This document shows positions 53,944-62,343 of a DNA stretch of 64,000 nt, in pieces (position 1 is the first letter of the stretch; each line of letters opens with the position of its first letter). Location of the stretch: contig CAKUMB010000001.1 of the NCBI GenBank assembly GCA_934667475.1, positions 462,234 through 526,233 of the forward strand. The letters are read 5' to 3'. The notes beneath the pieces were generated by a model. That model had not been told where the DNA came from and did not search any database. It saw nothing but the letters and a program-made list of their open reading frames with translations. The stretch is from an uncultured Muribaculaceae bacterium. Its GTDB lineage: Bacteria > Bacteroidota > Bacteroidia > Bacteroidales > Muribaculaceae. The position numbers and the translations under genes are program-made.

Positions 53944-56394
53944 ATGAGATTCAGAAAACCAATGATTGCGGCCCTGCTGCTCACAGCACTGGCAATGCCG
54001 CTCAGCTCCGCTGCCAAGACGCAGTGGACCATCAACCAGAAAGTCTACGATGTGGATACGCTCATCTATCCGCACCCTGTGGGCCCGGGCGTGATATTCG
54101 CGAAATATGACGTGCCTGGAATGCCGCTAAAGGTGAGCGTGATGGAGATGGATTTGAAAAACAAATACATCGACTTCGAAACCTGCCTCGGCGGCGACCA
54201 GGGCGTTAAGGAGGAGAACCCGCTGAGCATGGCCCAGCGCAACGACCGCCCCGGCCACGAGGTGGTGGGCGCCACCAACGGCGACTTCTACTTCTTTCAG
54301 AACCCCGTGGAAAACGGCATCCCGCGCAGCGGACAGTTTCGCCGCGACGAGTGCGTGACCAACCCCGTGGGGCGCGCTTGCTTTGTGCTTAGCGACGACC
54401 GCAAGCCCTACATCGACCGCGTTGATTTCGCCGGCACCATCACCCACGCCGGCACCACGGTGCGCCTGCACACGGTGAATATGCAGCGCCTTGAGTGGGA
54501 AGACACCCAGGGCAACCAGATAAACCTCTACACCAACTCCTACGGCCCGCAGACCGAGGACTGCTCGGGCGGCACCAAGGTGATAATAGCCCCCAAGGCC
54601 AACCCCTTCAAGTGGTGGGCCAACAGACCCGAGACGTGTGTGGTGGAGCAGGTGCTCGACGGCAAAGGCGTCACCGCCATTCCCGAGGGCAAGGCTGTGC
54701 TGTGGGCGCAAGGCTCGTGCACATCTACCCTCACGGCCATGAAGCCCGGCGATGAAATCACCATCAATCTGGGCGTGAACCTGCGCGACCAGCCCGGTTT
54801 GCTCAAAAACTTCAAGGAACTGATGGGCGGCAGCGACAACATAATCATGCGCAACGGCCAGGTGATTGACGAGTGGGAAGAACGCCACCCGCGCACGTGC
54901 ATCGGCTTCAACGCCGACAGCACCAAGGTGTATTTCGTGGTGATTGACGGCCGCAGCATCTCGTCGACCGGTGTGTCGCTGGGCGAAGCCGCAGGCGTGT
55001 TCCTGGGTCTTGGTGCGGTTAACGCAGTCAACCTCGATGGCGGCGGCTCGTCGTGCATGGTGGTTAACGGTGAGGTGGTGAACACCCCCAGCGACGGCTC
55101 GCTGCGCTCAGTGGGCAACGGCTGCCTGCTTATAAGCAACGCTCCCGTCGACGACACCATAGGCCAGCTCCACTTCGAGCCGCGCTGCTACAACATTTCG
55201 GTGTCGGCCAAAATCAAGCCCGCTGTGTGGGGCTACAACAAATATGGCGTGCTCAAGTCGCGCGACGTGCAGGGTGTGACCTACACCTGCGACCCCAGCC
55301 TTGGCCGCATCACCCCCGAGGGCTACTTTGTGGCATCGCCCACGGCAGCGTCGGGCAACATCTATGCCGACTATGGCGGCATCAAGTGCTCGCAGCGCGT
55401 GGTGGTGTACAATGCATCCAAGGAGCTGCGCGACGACAGTGTGACTGTTGACCGCAACCACAAATATGAAATCAAGGTGCTGGGCATCAGCGGCATCAGC
55501 CGCGACATCATAGACCCCTCTACCATCAGCTGGACGTCGTCCGACCCCTCGGTGTGCACCATCAGTGCCTCTGGCGAGATTGTGCCCGTGGCCGATGGCC
55601 GCGCAGTGGTCACAGGTGTGGCCGACGGCTTCAACGACAGCCTTGTGGTGCGCGTAGAGAACCCCAAGGCCTCTGTCACCAGTGTTGAAAACGGCCCGCT
55701 CGAACCAGCCACATGGCAGGTGACGCAGGCAGGCGGCAAAAACCGCGTGATGACCTCACTCGACAACGGCTTCAGGATTGAGTTCACTGGCTCGTCGTCG
55801 CGCGCGCCCTACATCAAGCTGGCCAAGAAAATGAACATGTGGGGCATGCCCGACTCGGTGCGCCTGCGCTTCAACACAGGCGGCATCACTGTGACACGCG
55901 TATCGCTCAGCCTCTCCACCACCGAGGGCAAGCAGATAATAAAGAGCGTTGACCTCGCCGACCTCAGCGAGGGCGAGAACTCAGTGAACTTCCCAATTAG
56001 CGAATATTGCGACACCAGCGACTACAGCCTCTTCCCGATATCGTTCAGCTACGTGCAGTTTGCAATGAAGAACATTAAGAGCGGCACCGCCTACACCTTC
56101 AGTGTGCCGGGCATCGAGCTGATATACGGCAATGGCAAGCCGACCGGCATCACCACTGTTGCCGCCGATGCCGCCAAGGCTGCGCTCAGTGTGTATCCCA
56201 ACCCCGTCATGGCCGGAGCCACCGTGCGCATAGCCGGAGCCGAGGGCAAGGTGAGCATTTACAACACTGCCGGGCAACTGGTGAAAGAAGTCACCGTTGA
56301 TGCCAGCGGCGCGCTCAGCACAGCCGGCATGCAACCGGGCATCTACCTGCTGCGCCTGACCAGCGGAGCCACCGCCCGCCTCATGGTGAAGTAA
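53944..56394 (+). CDS. Secreted phosphodiester glycosidase (NAGPA/DUF2233), array member 6 (divergent)
   Basis: 816 residues from the ATG at 53944; a TTG six bases upstream could also serve as the start. Most divergent copy: GATNGDFYFFQNPV, VIDGRSISSTGVS and VNLDGGGSSCMVVNGEV (lacking the SALG-x-x-N part), VWGYNKYGVLKSRDVQGVTY, Big_2 ISWTSSDPSVCTISASGEIV, and MNMWGMPDSVRLRFNTG in place of RLWSLPD. Unlike the others it has a full type A sorting domain (AALSVYPNPVMAGATVRIAG to GIYLLRLTSG). Lies 34 bp after member 5 with no promoter between, so it is probably co-transcribed. A strong terminator follows. Confidence 0.9.
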   Translation: MRFRKPMIAALLLTALAMPLSSAAKTQWTINQKVYDVDTLIYPHPVGPGVIFAKYDVPGMPLKVSVMEMDLKNKYIDFETCLGGDQGVKEENPLSMAQRNDRPGHEVVGATNGDFYFFQNPVENGIPRSGQFRRDECVTNPVGRACFVLSDDRKPYIDRVDFAGTITHAGTTVRLHTVNMQRLEWEDTQGNQINLYTNSYGPQTEDCSGGTKVIIAPKANPFKWWANRPETCVVEQVLDGKGVTAIPEGKAVLWAQGSCTSTLTAMKPGDEITINLGVNLRDQPGLLKNFKELMGGSDNIIMRNGQVIDEWEERHPRTCIGFNADSTKVYFVVIDGRSISSTGVSLGEAAGVFLGLGAVNAVNLDGGGSSCMVVNGEVVNTPSDGSLRSVGNGCLLISNAPVDDTIGQLHFEPRCYNISVSAKIKPAVWGYNKYGVLKSRDVQGVTYTCDPSLGRITPEGYFVASPTAASGNIYADYGGIKCSQRVVVYNASKELRDDSVTVDRNHKYEIKVLGISGISRDIIDPSTISWTSSDPSVCTISASGEIVPVADGRAVVTGVADGFNDSLVVRVENPKASVTSVENGPLEPATWQVTQAGGKNRVMTSLDNGFRIEFTGSSSRAPYIKLAKKMNMWGMPDSVRLRFNTGGITVTRVSLSLSTTEGKQIIKSVDLADLSEGENSVNFPISEYCDTSDYSLFPISFSYVQFAMKNIKSGTAYTFSVPGIELIYGNGKPTGITTVAADAAKAALSVYPNPVMAGATVRIAGAEGKVSIYNTAGQLVKEVTVDASGALSTAGMQPGIYLLRLTSGATARLMVK

Positions 56395-56421
56395 TCACAG
56401 AGCTAACGAAAGCAAATCATA

Positions 56422-56455
56422 GAAAAGGCACCGCCAAGTTTGGCGGTGCCTTTTC
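56422..56455. terminator. Terminator between NAGPA member 6 and the glutaredoxin-like gene
   Basis: GAAAAGGCACCGCCA / TGGCGGTGCCTTTTC perfect stem with AGTT loop, able to work on both strands. Confidence 0.9.
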
Positions 56456-56475
56456 CGTTATGTGCAGCACGGTGG

Positions 56476-56781
56476 TCAGCAGCCCGAGCCGTCGAGGGCG
56501 CACGCCTCTCCGTCGGCCACTGGGCGGGTCTGCAGGCCCACATCGGCCGGATTGAGGGTGACGGTGCCATCGGGCATTACAAAGCAGGGAATGCCTGCCT
56601 GGCCGTGGCGGCGCGCGCTGGCAAAGGCCGCGTTGCCGTCGCGCAGACGCAAAAACTCTTTGAGCAGCTTCACATCGCTGCCAATGTCAATCACTTGAAA
56701 CCTTTCATCGCCCTTCACCTGGGCCTCGACAAATGCACAGTCGGGGCACGAGGGCATCCCATAAATCAGTATCATATTCAA
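56476..56781 (-). CDS. Glutaredoxin/thioredoxin-like protein
   Basis: 101 residues, cytosolic, starting MNMILIYGMPSCPDCAFVEA with a CPDC redox motif, and a cis-proline segment (GIPCFVMPDGTV) as in thioredoxin-fold proteins. The small size fits glutaredoxin-related proteins. The C-terminal 20 residues contain two further cysteines (ACALDGSGC). A -7 box TAACTTTG lies at 56817-56810 on the minus strand. Physiological partner unknown. Confidence 0.85.
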   Translation of the reverse strand: MNMILIYGMPSCPDCAFVEAQVKGDERFQVIDIGSDVKLLKEFLRLRDGNAAFASARRHGQAGIPCFVMPDGTVTLNPADVGLQTRPVADGEACALDGSGC

Positions 56782-56809
56782 CTTATATTAAGTGTGTGCA
56801 ACTACTCTG

Positions 56810-56817
56810 CAAAGTTA
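56810..56817 (-). promoter_or_regulatory. -7 box of the glutaredoxin-like gene
   Basis: Minus-strand TAACTTTG, 29 bp before the start. Confidence 0.45.
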
Positions 56818-56883
56818 CACAACGCAATGCCGAAAAACGAGTCTTCATTGCCGTTTGGATAACGGCGGAAACACAATATATAT

Positions 56884-57035
56884 AAAAAAGTAAATCCCGG
56901 ACATCAACGTCCAGGATTGCTTGACTAATTAACCTTTTAATACCATTAACATAAACCTTAACAATGAAAAAAACTTTGTCGTCATCACGACGACTCAGAT
57001 TTTTTATTAACCTTAAAAACTAATACCATGAAAAC
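56884..57035 (-). ncRNA. Candidate small noncoding RNA with promoter and terminator
   Basis: About 150 nt on the minus strand between a full promoter (TTTG 57072-57069, 20 bp, TATCTTTG 57048-57041) and a 10-bp terminator hairpin (AATCCTGGAC / GTCCGGGATT, loop GTTGAT, then TACTTTTTTA). Inside are a GTCGTC/GACGAC hairpin flanked by A-rich and T-rich arms that extend the stem (about 56961-57008), and two related GGTATTA...AAGGTTAA repeats. On the plus strand the same bases contain a 19-codon frame (56964-57023, MKKTLSSSRRLRFFINLKN), but no plus-strand promoter is seen. This fills most of the 435-bp gap between flanking genes. Confidence 0.6.
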
Positions 57036-57040
57036 CGATG

Positions 57041-57072
57041 CAAAGATATGCGCATTATTGCCGTTGTGCAAA
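57041..57072 (-). promoter_or_regulatory. Promoter of the candidate noncoding RNA
   Basis: Minus-strand TTTG (57072-57069), 20-bp spacer, TATCTTTG (57048-57041), both perfect. Confidence 0.75.
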
Positions 57073-57136
57073 ATATTTGGCAATAAATATGTGCCTTGTT
57101 AACTAAAATTACAATTCTGGCGATATTTCGGCATGA

Positions 57137-57183
57137 AAAACAGCCACCGGTGAACACTTGTTGATAGTTTCACCGGTGGCTTA
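57137..57183 (-). terminator. Terminator of the btuB operon
   Basis: Stem AGCCACCGGTGAA / TTCACCGGTGGCT with a T-run on the minus strand (GTTTTTC), just after the surface-protein gene. Confidence 0.85.
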
Positions 57184-57216
57184 AATACTTATTAAATATG
57201 ATAGGGTGGGCTGCGA

Positions 57217-58437
57217 TTATCGCACAAACTTGATGGCTTCGGTGGCGGTGCGCAGCACATAGGCGCCCGGAGCGAGGCCGCTAAGGTTGTGGCTGCTGTC
57301 GCCCTCGGGCAGGCTGAGGGTGGCCACCTGCGCTCCGCTCAGGGCGTAGACACGCGCCATGGTGGCCTGGGCGGCGTTGCGCACGGCCAGTGTGCCTGCG
57401 GCCGAGCGCAGCAGCGTCAGGTTGTGCATGTCGCGGCTCACGCTTTGCACGCCGCTGGCTTGGGGGTGCAGGTCTTCGGCGCCGATAATCTCGGTCGATG
57501 TCTCTCCCAGCCAGCCGCAAGCCTGGTTGACGGCGCTATACACCTTCACAAAGTCAATGTAGTCGAGTTTCACGGTGCGTCCTTCGCTGTCCACGGCCCA
57601 GTCAATCTTCAGCCCTGGGTCGGTGAGGTTGGGGCGGTTGTCCACATATCCCCAGTCATAGAAGCGTTGCACCCAGTAAGTGCCGTTGCCGCTCTGGTCG
57701 AAGGCGTTGCACGGCAGCTTGGCTCCGCGGAAGGTGAGCGTGGCCGAGTCGGTGAGCCATCCGGGCCAGTAGCTCTGGCGGTGATACTGGTTGCGCCACA
57801 TGTATCCCTTCACGCTGTCGGGGTTCATGCTGTCGTTGCTGGTCCAGCGAATGTAGGTGGTGTCGGGAAACATGGTGGGGTTTTCCTTGCTGGGGGTGGG
57901 CTCCTTGTCCTCGTCGGGCTGGTAGTAGGTGATCACGTAGTCGTGCTGCGTGCGCGGGTTGTTATATTCGCTGCCGGCCAGCTCATACCAGGGGTCGTCG
58001 GGTATGCCGTTGTGGTTCAGGTCCTGGCTCACCATCACTATGCCCGGCTCGCTGCTGCCGCCTTGTGTGCTCGACTGCTCGGCCTGGAATGCGTTGCCGT
58101 CAATCTTCAGGTCGTATGCGCCGGGCACATTTATCACGGGGTGGTCGAAACCAAACACTATGTAGCCGCCGTAGCCGCCGAGCGACACCAACTGGCGCGG
58201 GTTGTAGACCATGGAGTCTTCTTCGTCGTCGTAATACTTCACCAGGCGCTCCTCCACCTTGGCAATCATTTTCTCTTTTGTGTTGCCCTCCACATATTTG
58301 GGCATCTGGTTGATGAACTGCCCGGGGGCGGGCTGGAAGTCATACACTTTGGCCATGTAGGGGTTGTTGTCGGCATATGCCAGTAGGCTTGTGATGGCCA
58401 GCAACAGTGCTATTGCGGGTGAAAAATGTCTGTTCAT
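57217..58437 (-). CDS. Surface protein of the B12 locus (third gene of the btuB operon)
   Basis: 406 residues. Signal peptide MNRHFSPAIALLLAITSLLAYA, no lipobox. Segments such as NPRQLVSLGGYGGYIVFGFD and SQDLNHNGIPDDPWYELAGS (a calcium-loop-like D-x-N-x-N-G-x-x-D run) match proteins often annotated cell-surface protein next to btuB and BtuG genes in Bacteroides. The C-terminus (MARVYALSGAQVATLSLPEG; GAYVLRTATEAIKFVR) is a sorting-type tail. It probably helps capture or handle corrinoids at the surface; this is inferred from the riboswitch operon. It lies 53 bp after the BtuG-like gene. Confidence 0.8.
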   Translation of the reverse strand: MNRHFSPAIALLLAITSLLAYADNNPYMAKVYDFQPAPGQFINQMPKYVEGNTKEKMIAKVEERLVKYYDDEEDSMVYNPRQLVSLGGYGGYIVFGFDHPVINVPGAYDLKIDGNAFQAEQSSTQGGSSEPGIVMVSQDLNHNGIPDDPWYELAGSEYNNPRTQHDYVITYYQPDEDKEPTPSKENPTMFPDTTYIRWTSNDSMNPDSVKGYMWRNQYHRQSYWPGWLTDSATLTFRGAKLPCNAFDQSGNGTYWVQRFYDWGYVDNRPNLTDPGLKIDWAVDSEGRTVKLDYIDFVKVYSAVNQACGWLGETSTEIIGAEDLHPQASGVQSVSRDMHNLTLLRSAAGTLAVRNAAQATMARVYALSGAQVATLSLPEGDSSHNLSGLAPGAYVLRTATEAIKFVR

Positions 58438-58490
58438 GCGCTCTTGTTGTTTTATTGGATTAATTGTTGTTATGTAAAAAAAGTGATTTG

Positions 58491-59675
58491 TCAGTGTTCG
58501 TTTTCGTTACGGCCGAGAAACACGAAGTGGGCCGGGATGTCGCCTGTGCGCACGTTCCACTTCATCATGCCGTCGGGCCCGAAGCAGTATAGTCGTCCGG
58601 GACTCACGTAGTCTTTGGCGTCGGTCACCATGATGTCTTTGGTTATCGGGTTCACGGCCACGCTGTAGGGCATTTCTATTTTGCCCCTGGTGTCGTCTTT
58701 AATGAAGCATGTGTCCACCACCTGCATCGTGAGGGTGTTGATAATCTGGTATTGCGGCTTGGCATTGCCGCCCGTCACATAGCTCCAGTCGCTGCTGATC
58801 ACATACAGCGAGTCGCCGTCCATCCAGCAGTTGCTGGCGCGGCAGTCCATGCGCTTCACTATGCGTCCCTTGCGGGTGTCGTAGGCGTAGATGTCGCTGG
58901 GTGTGCTGTAGTAGTCGCCGCGCGACATCACCCACAGCACTCCTCGGCGGTCGGCCGCCACGCCCAGCAGGTTGATGGCGATGGGTATGCGCGCCTCCTC
59001 CTTGAATGTTGCCAGGTCGATCACCGACAGCGTGTTCTCGTAGTTGGGCACCATGTATCCGCCCGAGTTGGCTACATATATTTTGCCGCCGGCTATGTCG
59101 AGCTGGTCGGGCTGGAAGCCCACCACGCAGGTGTCCACCACTTCGAGTGTGGCAGTGTCTATTTTGGCCACATAGCCGCGCTGCTTGTAGTTGGGGTCAA
59201 TCACCACGGGGCCGGCATAGCTGGTCACGTAGGCATAGCCGCCATGGAACTTGATGAAGCGGCAGTTGGGAATGTTCACCTGCCCAATGCGGTGGCATGT
59301 GTTGCGGTCCATCACCTCCACCTTGTTCGAGCAGTTGATTATGCAATAGAGGCGGTTGCCGTATATGCCGGCGTCGTTGCCCACATCGCCCATTTCCTTG
59401 GGCACAGAGGGGTTGGCGTTGGCATATATGTTGCGCGTGTAGCGCCCCGTGGCGTAGTCGTAGTAGTCGAGGGTCGACTTGTTGCTGCCCATGTTGCCCT
59501 CGTTCAGCAGGTAGAAGCCGCTCACGCTGGTGTATTCGGGCTGGCTCACGGGCACCGTTTCGGGTATGAACACCACATCGTCGTCGCGGCAGGCCGTGAG
59601 CGTGGCAAGTAGGGCGGCCGCTAAGGCCGCCGCCCACCGCGCGAGGCGCCTGCTGTGCATTGTGCTCTGTTTCAT
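58491..59675 (-). CDS. BtuG-like cobalamin-binding lipoprotein (beta-propeller)
   Basis: 394 residues. A long Ala/Leu-rich signal ends in LLATLTACRDDDV (lipobox Cys about 29), so it should be anchored at the outer-membrane surface. The propeller starts GFYLLNEGNMGSNKSTLDYY and has YncE-like repeats (GKIYVANSGGYMVPNYENTL; GVLWVMSRGDYYSTPSDIYA). Bacteroides BtuG binds B12 very tightly and hands it to BtuB; location 5 bp after btuB under a cobalamin riboswitch supports the same role. Binding residues were not checked. Confidence 0.88.
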   Translation of the reverse strand: MKQSTMHSRRLARWAAALAAALLATLTACRDDDVVFIPETVPVSQPEYTSVSGFYLLNEGNMGSNKSTLDYYDYATGRYTRNIYANANPSVPKEMGDVGNDAGIYGNRLYCIINCSNKVEVMDRNTCHRIGQVNIPNCRFIKFHGGYAYVTSYAGPVVIDPNYKQRGYVAKIDTATLEVVDTCVVGFQPDQLDIAGGKIYVANSGGYMVPNYENTLSVIDLATFKEEARIPIAINLLGVAADRRGVLWVMSRGDYYSTPSDIYAYDTRKGRIVKRMDCRASNCWMDGDSLYVISSDWSYVTGGNAKPQYQIINTLTMQVVDTCFIKDDTRGKIEMPYSVAVNPITKDIMVTDAKDYVSPGRLYCFGPDGMMKWNVRTGDIPAHFVFLGRNENEH

Positions 59676-59680
59676 CTTGC

Positions 59681-61750
59681 TTATATGTCGAATTTAAGAA
59701 TCACCTTGTAGTTGCGTCCCGGCATGGGGTAGTTGAGAATCACGTCGTAGTATTGGTTGAAGAGGTTGTTCACCTCCAGTGTCAGCTTCAGCCACGTCTT
59801 GCCCAGAGCAAAGCGGTAGCTGGCCGAGATGTCGTGGGTGTACCACGGCTGCTCGTGGTTGGCCGGAATGTTGGCACTGGTGTGGTAGCGCTCGCCCACG
59901 TAGATGAAGCTGTAGTTGGCCTCAAGGTTAAGCCACTGGCCGTGCACCACCGCCGAGCCGCTGTGCCAAGGAATGTAGGCAATCTGGCCCTTGTAGGTGC
60001 CGCCGTCACCGCAGTCGGCAGGGTTGCTGTAGTCCTGCGCGCGCTGGTAGGTGTAGTTGAGGTTGAGGTCGAGGTTCACATGCTGCGGCAGCCTTATGCC
60101 GCAGCGTGCCGTCAGGTCGATGCCGCGAATCTTCACCTTGCCTATGTTCATCATCATCCAGCGGTATTGGCCCGTGCCCTTTGGCACGGCGATTATCTTG
60201 TCGGTCACATAGTTGTAGTATGCGTCGGCCGTCAGCTTGATGCCGCTCACCAGCCCCTCCTCGCGGTAGCGCTGATACTGCACGCCCACGTTGTATTGCG
60301 TGGCATACTCGGGTCGCAGGTTGGCGTTGCCTATGTCGGTGTAATACAGGTCGTTGAATGTGGGCATGCGGAATATGCGCTTGTAGAAGGCGCGCACGTT
60401 GAAGTCGTATCGCGCCATTGGCTGCCAGCTGAGAAACACGGCCGGTGTTAGCCGGCTGGTGCTGTGGCGGTTGTGGTTGGCCACCATGCCGTCGCCCGAG
60501 CGCACGGTGTAGAAGTCGCGCACAAAGGTGTGCAGCAGGCTGGCCTGCGCCTTAAGGCGGTGCCAGGTGTAGGCTGTGGCCAGGGCTGTGAGCGCGGTGT
60601 GGCGGGTGGGGTAGGCGAAGTTCACCAGCGTGGAGTTCAGGTAGTTCCACTGGTAGTCGGTCGAAAGGTCCACGTCCCAGTCGCGGGCCAGGGTCAGCTT
60701 CTGTGCCACCGAGGCATATATCTCGTCTTGCCAAAAGCGGTTGTTGATGTACATGAGCGTGGTGTCGGGGTTGAGGTAGCGCATGTAGTCGCGCGCATAC
60801 TTGGCGCTGGCCAGCAGCTCGTAGCGTTCGCCCATTTTCTTCTGGAACGCCCCTTGGGCAAAGAAGTTGCGGTCCCACTGCCGCTGAGCCGTCTTCCACA
60901 CGTTGTTCACAATGGCTCCGGGAATGCCCTTTTCGCTGTCGTAGTAATAGAATTTGGCGTTCCAGCGGCCGTCGTCCAGCGTGCCAAACAGGCCGCCCTC
61001 CACACGCCACGACTGTATGTCGCCGTTGTGCCGCGTGGCCGTGGTGTCCCACGCCAGAGTGCCGTCGCTGAAGCGCTTGCGGTAGCGGAAGCGGTATCGC
61101 CCCGTGGCGTAGGTGTATTCGGCGTTGAGTGCCATGCTCACGCGGCGGCTCAGCTTCTGCTCCCAGCGCACGCTGGGATTGGCCAGGCCAAACGAGCCTG
61201 TGCGGAATGTGATGTTTAGGTTGGTGCGCCGCCCGGCCGTGAACGCCGGCCGCCGCGTGCGCAGATATATGCTGCCGGCCGACCCGAAGTCGCGCGCGGG
61301 TTGGAAAATCTCACTCTTTTGGCCGTTATACAGCGAAATCTCCTCGATGTTGTCGAGCGAAAACTTGCCCAGATCTATTTGGCCGTTTTGCGCGTTTCCC
61401 AGCTGAATGCCGTCGTAGAACACCCCCATGTGGTTAGTGCCCATCGAGCGTATGTCCACCGTCTTGATGCCGCCCACGCCGCCGTAGTCCTTTATTTGCA
61501 CACCGCTGAAGTAGCGTATGGCGTCGGCCACCGAGTGGCTGTTGAGCGACTCCAGCTGTGCTCCCTTCAGTGTCTGTGCCGGAATCACCTCCTCATATGG
61601 GCGCACGCCATACACCGTCACCTCGCGCAGGTGCTGCACCGAGTCGAGCCTGCTCGACTCTTTGTATTGGTCAGGCGTTTGTGCTGCCGCACCAGCTGCC
61701 GTTAGCAGGGCGATGCTTGCTGATAATAATGTGTGATGTGGAGTGTGCAT
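59681..61750 (-). CDS. btuB: TonB-dependent cobalamin receptor, BtuB family
   Basis: 689 residues. Signal peptide, then a TonB-box-like and plug region (LREVTVYGVRPYEEVIPAQT, HSVADAIRYFSGVQIKDYGG, IRSMGTNHMGVFYDGIQLGN) and a 22-stranded-type barrel ending in an aromatic residue (YKVILKFDI). It lacks the N-terminal carboxypeptidase-like domain of SusC proteins. A cobalamin riboswitch upstream, and the BtuG-like gene only 5 bp downstream, point to B12 (or analogue) transport. No btuF, btuC or btuD is in the window, so inner-membrane transport must be encoded elsewhere. Confidence 0.93.
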   Translation of the reverse strand: MHTPHHTLLSASIALLTAAGAAAQTPDQYKESSRLDSVQHLREVTVYGVRPYEEVIPAQTLKGAQLESLNSHSVADAIRYFSGVQIKDYGGVGGIKTVDIRSMGTNHMGVFYDGIQLGNAQNGQIDLGKFSLDNIEEISLYNGQKSEIFQPARDFGSAGSIYLRTRRPAFTAGRRTNLNITFRTGSFGLANPSVRWEQKLSRRVSMALNAEYTYATGRYRFRYRKRFSDGTLAWDTTATRHNGDIQSWRVEGGLFGTLDDGRWNAKFYYYDSEKGIPGAIVNNVWKTAQRQWDRNFFAQGAFQKKMGERYELLASAKYARDYMRYLNPDTTLMYINNRFWQDEIYASVAQKLTLARDWDVDLSTDYQWNYLNSTLVNFAYPTRHTALTALATAYTWHRLKAQASLLHTFVRDFYTVRSGDGMVANHNRHSTSRLTPAVFLSWQPMARYDFNVRAFYKRIFRMPTFNDLYYTDIGNANLRPEYATQYNVGVQYQRYREEGLVSGIKLTADAYYNYVTDKIIAVPKGTGQYRWMMMNIGKVKIRGIDLTARCGIRLPQHVNLDLNLNYTYQRAQDYSNPADCGDGGTYKGQIAYIPWHSGSAVVHGQWLNLEANYSFIYVGERYHTSANIPANHEQPWYTHDISASYRFALGKTWLKLTLEVNNLFNQYYDVILNYPMPGRNYKVILKFDI

Positions 61751-61984
61751 GCCTGTAAATTGTCAATTCACATTGTCGCGCCGCAAGGCCGTTGCGGCCG
61801 CCCGGCGCGTTTTTTTTAAAATCAGTAAAACATTTGGCAAAAGAAACGGCATGCGTTGTGGTGTGCAGCTTGGCTCTGCTCAACCCCTTCCCGCACTGGC
61901 GTCGCCATAGGGGGGGCGGGGCAAAGTGGTGCTTGCGCATTGTGCCGTAGTCGCGTAGGCTGTCCATGCGTCATTGTCTTTTGC

Positions 61985-62165
61985 AGCGGCGGTGGCAGGT
62001 TTTCTGACTCGTTCCGTCCATGGGGCGGCCTTCCCAACGCAGCCTTGCGGCAGCTTCAGTGGCCGAGGCGCAGCTCACATCCCCAATGGCCTTTGTGCGT
62101 GGAACATACAGCAGCGGACCTGTACGTGACTCTCACACGTTTCCCTTTTCACCCGCCTGATGGCC
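61985..62165 (-). ncRNA. Cobalamin riboswitch upstream of btuB
   Basis: On the minus strand, in order: GGGAAACGTGTGAGAGTCACG with CCGCTGCTGTA (about 62148-62108), GGCCACTGAAG (about 62066), TTGGGAAGGCCGCC (about 62037), and the B12 box ACGAGTCAGAAAACCTGCC (about 62011-61993). The full set matches the cobalamin class. A TAACTTTG box (62196-62189) supplies the transcript. About 240 nt separate the aptamer from the btuB ATG and hold no clear gene. Confidence 0.95.
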
Positions 62166-62188
62166 GGCGGGCACCATCGTCGCCGCTG

Positions 62189-62196
62189 CAAAGTTA
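62189..62196 (-). promoter_or_regulatory. -7 box of the btuB operon
   Basis: Minus-strand TAACTTTG, about 25 bp before the first riboswitch block. Confidence 0.6.
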
Positions 62197-62280
62197 CCAC
62201 CTTTTGCCGCAACCTGCAACCCCTCAGCCCTCTAAATCCCACCTTCACCCGGATTGCGAGTCCATAAGTTTGTGGCTATT

Positions 62281-62312
62281 TTTGGCCCGGCGGGCTATTT
62301 GCACTATTTTTG
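62281..62312 (+). promoter_or_regulatory. Promoter of lgt
   Basis: TTTG (62281-62284), 20 bp, TATTTTTG (62305-62312); 31 bp before the lgt ATG. Confidence 0.75.
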
Positions 62313-62343
62313 CAGCGTAATTGATAAAAACGTGATTTGATTT

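Noticed and set aside
33204..56394. Array as a phase-variable invertible system
   Set aside because: No recombinase gene or inverted repeats flanking the promoters were seen; all copies face the same way.
56964..57023. 19-codon plus-strand leader peptide with Ser/Arg run before a hairpin and T-run
   Set aside because: Could be an attenuator, but there is no plus-strand promoter and no plus-strand gene after it; the minus-strand promoter and terminator favour a noncoding RNA.
61856..62320. Plus-strand frame of 154 codons
   Set aside because: Lies across the cobalamin riboswitch of the opposite strand; the RNA motifs explain the bases better.
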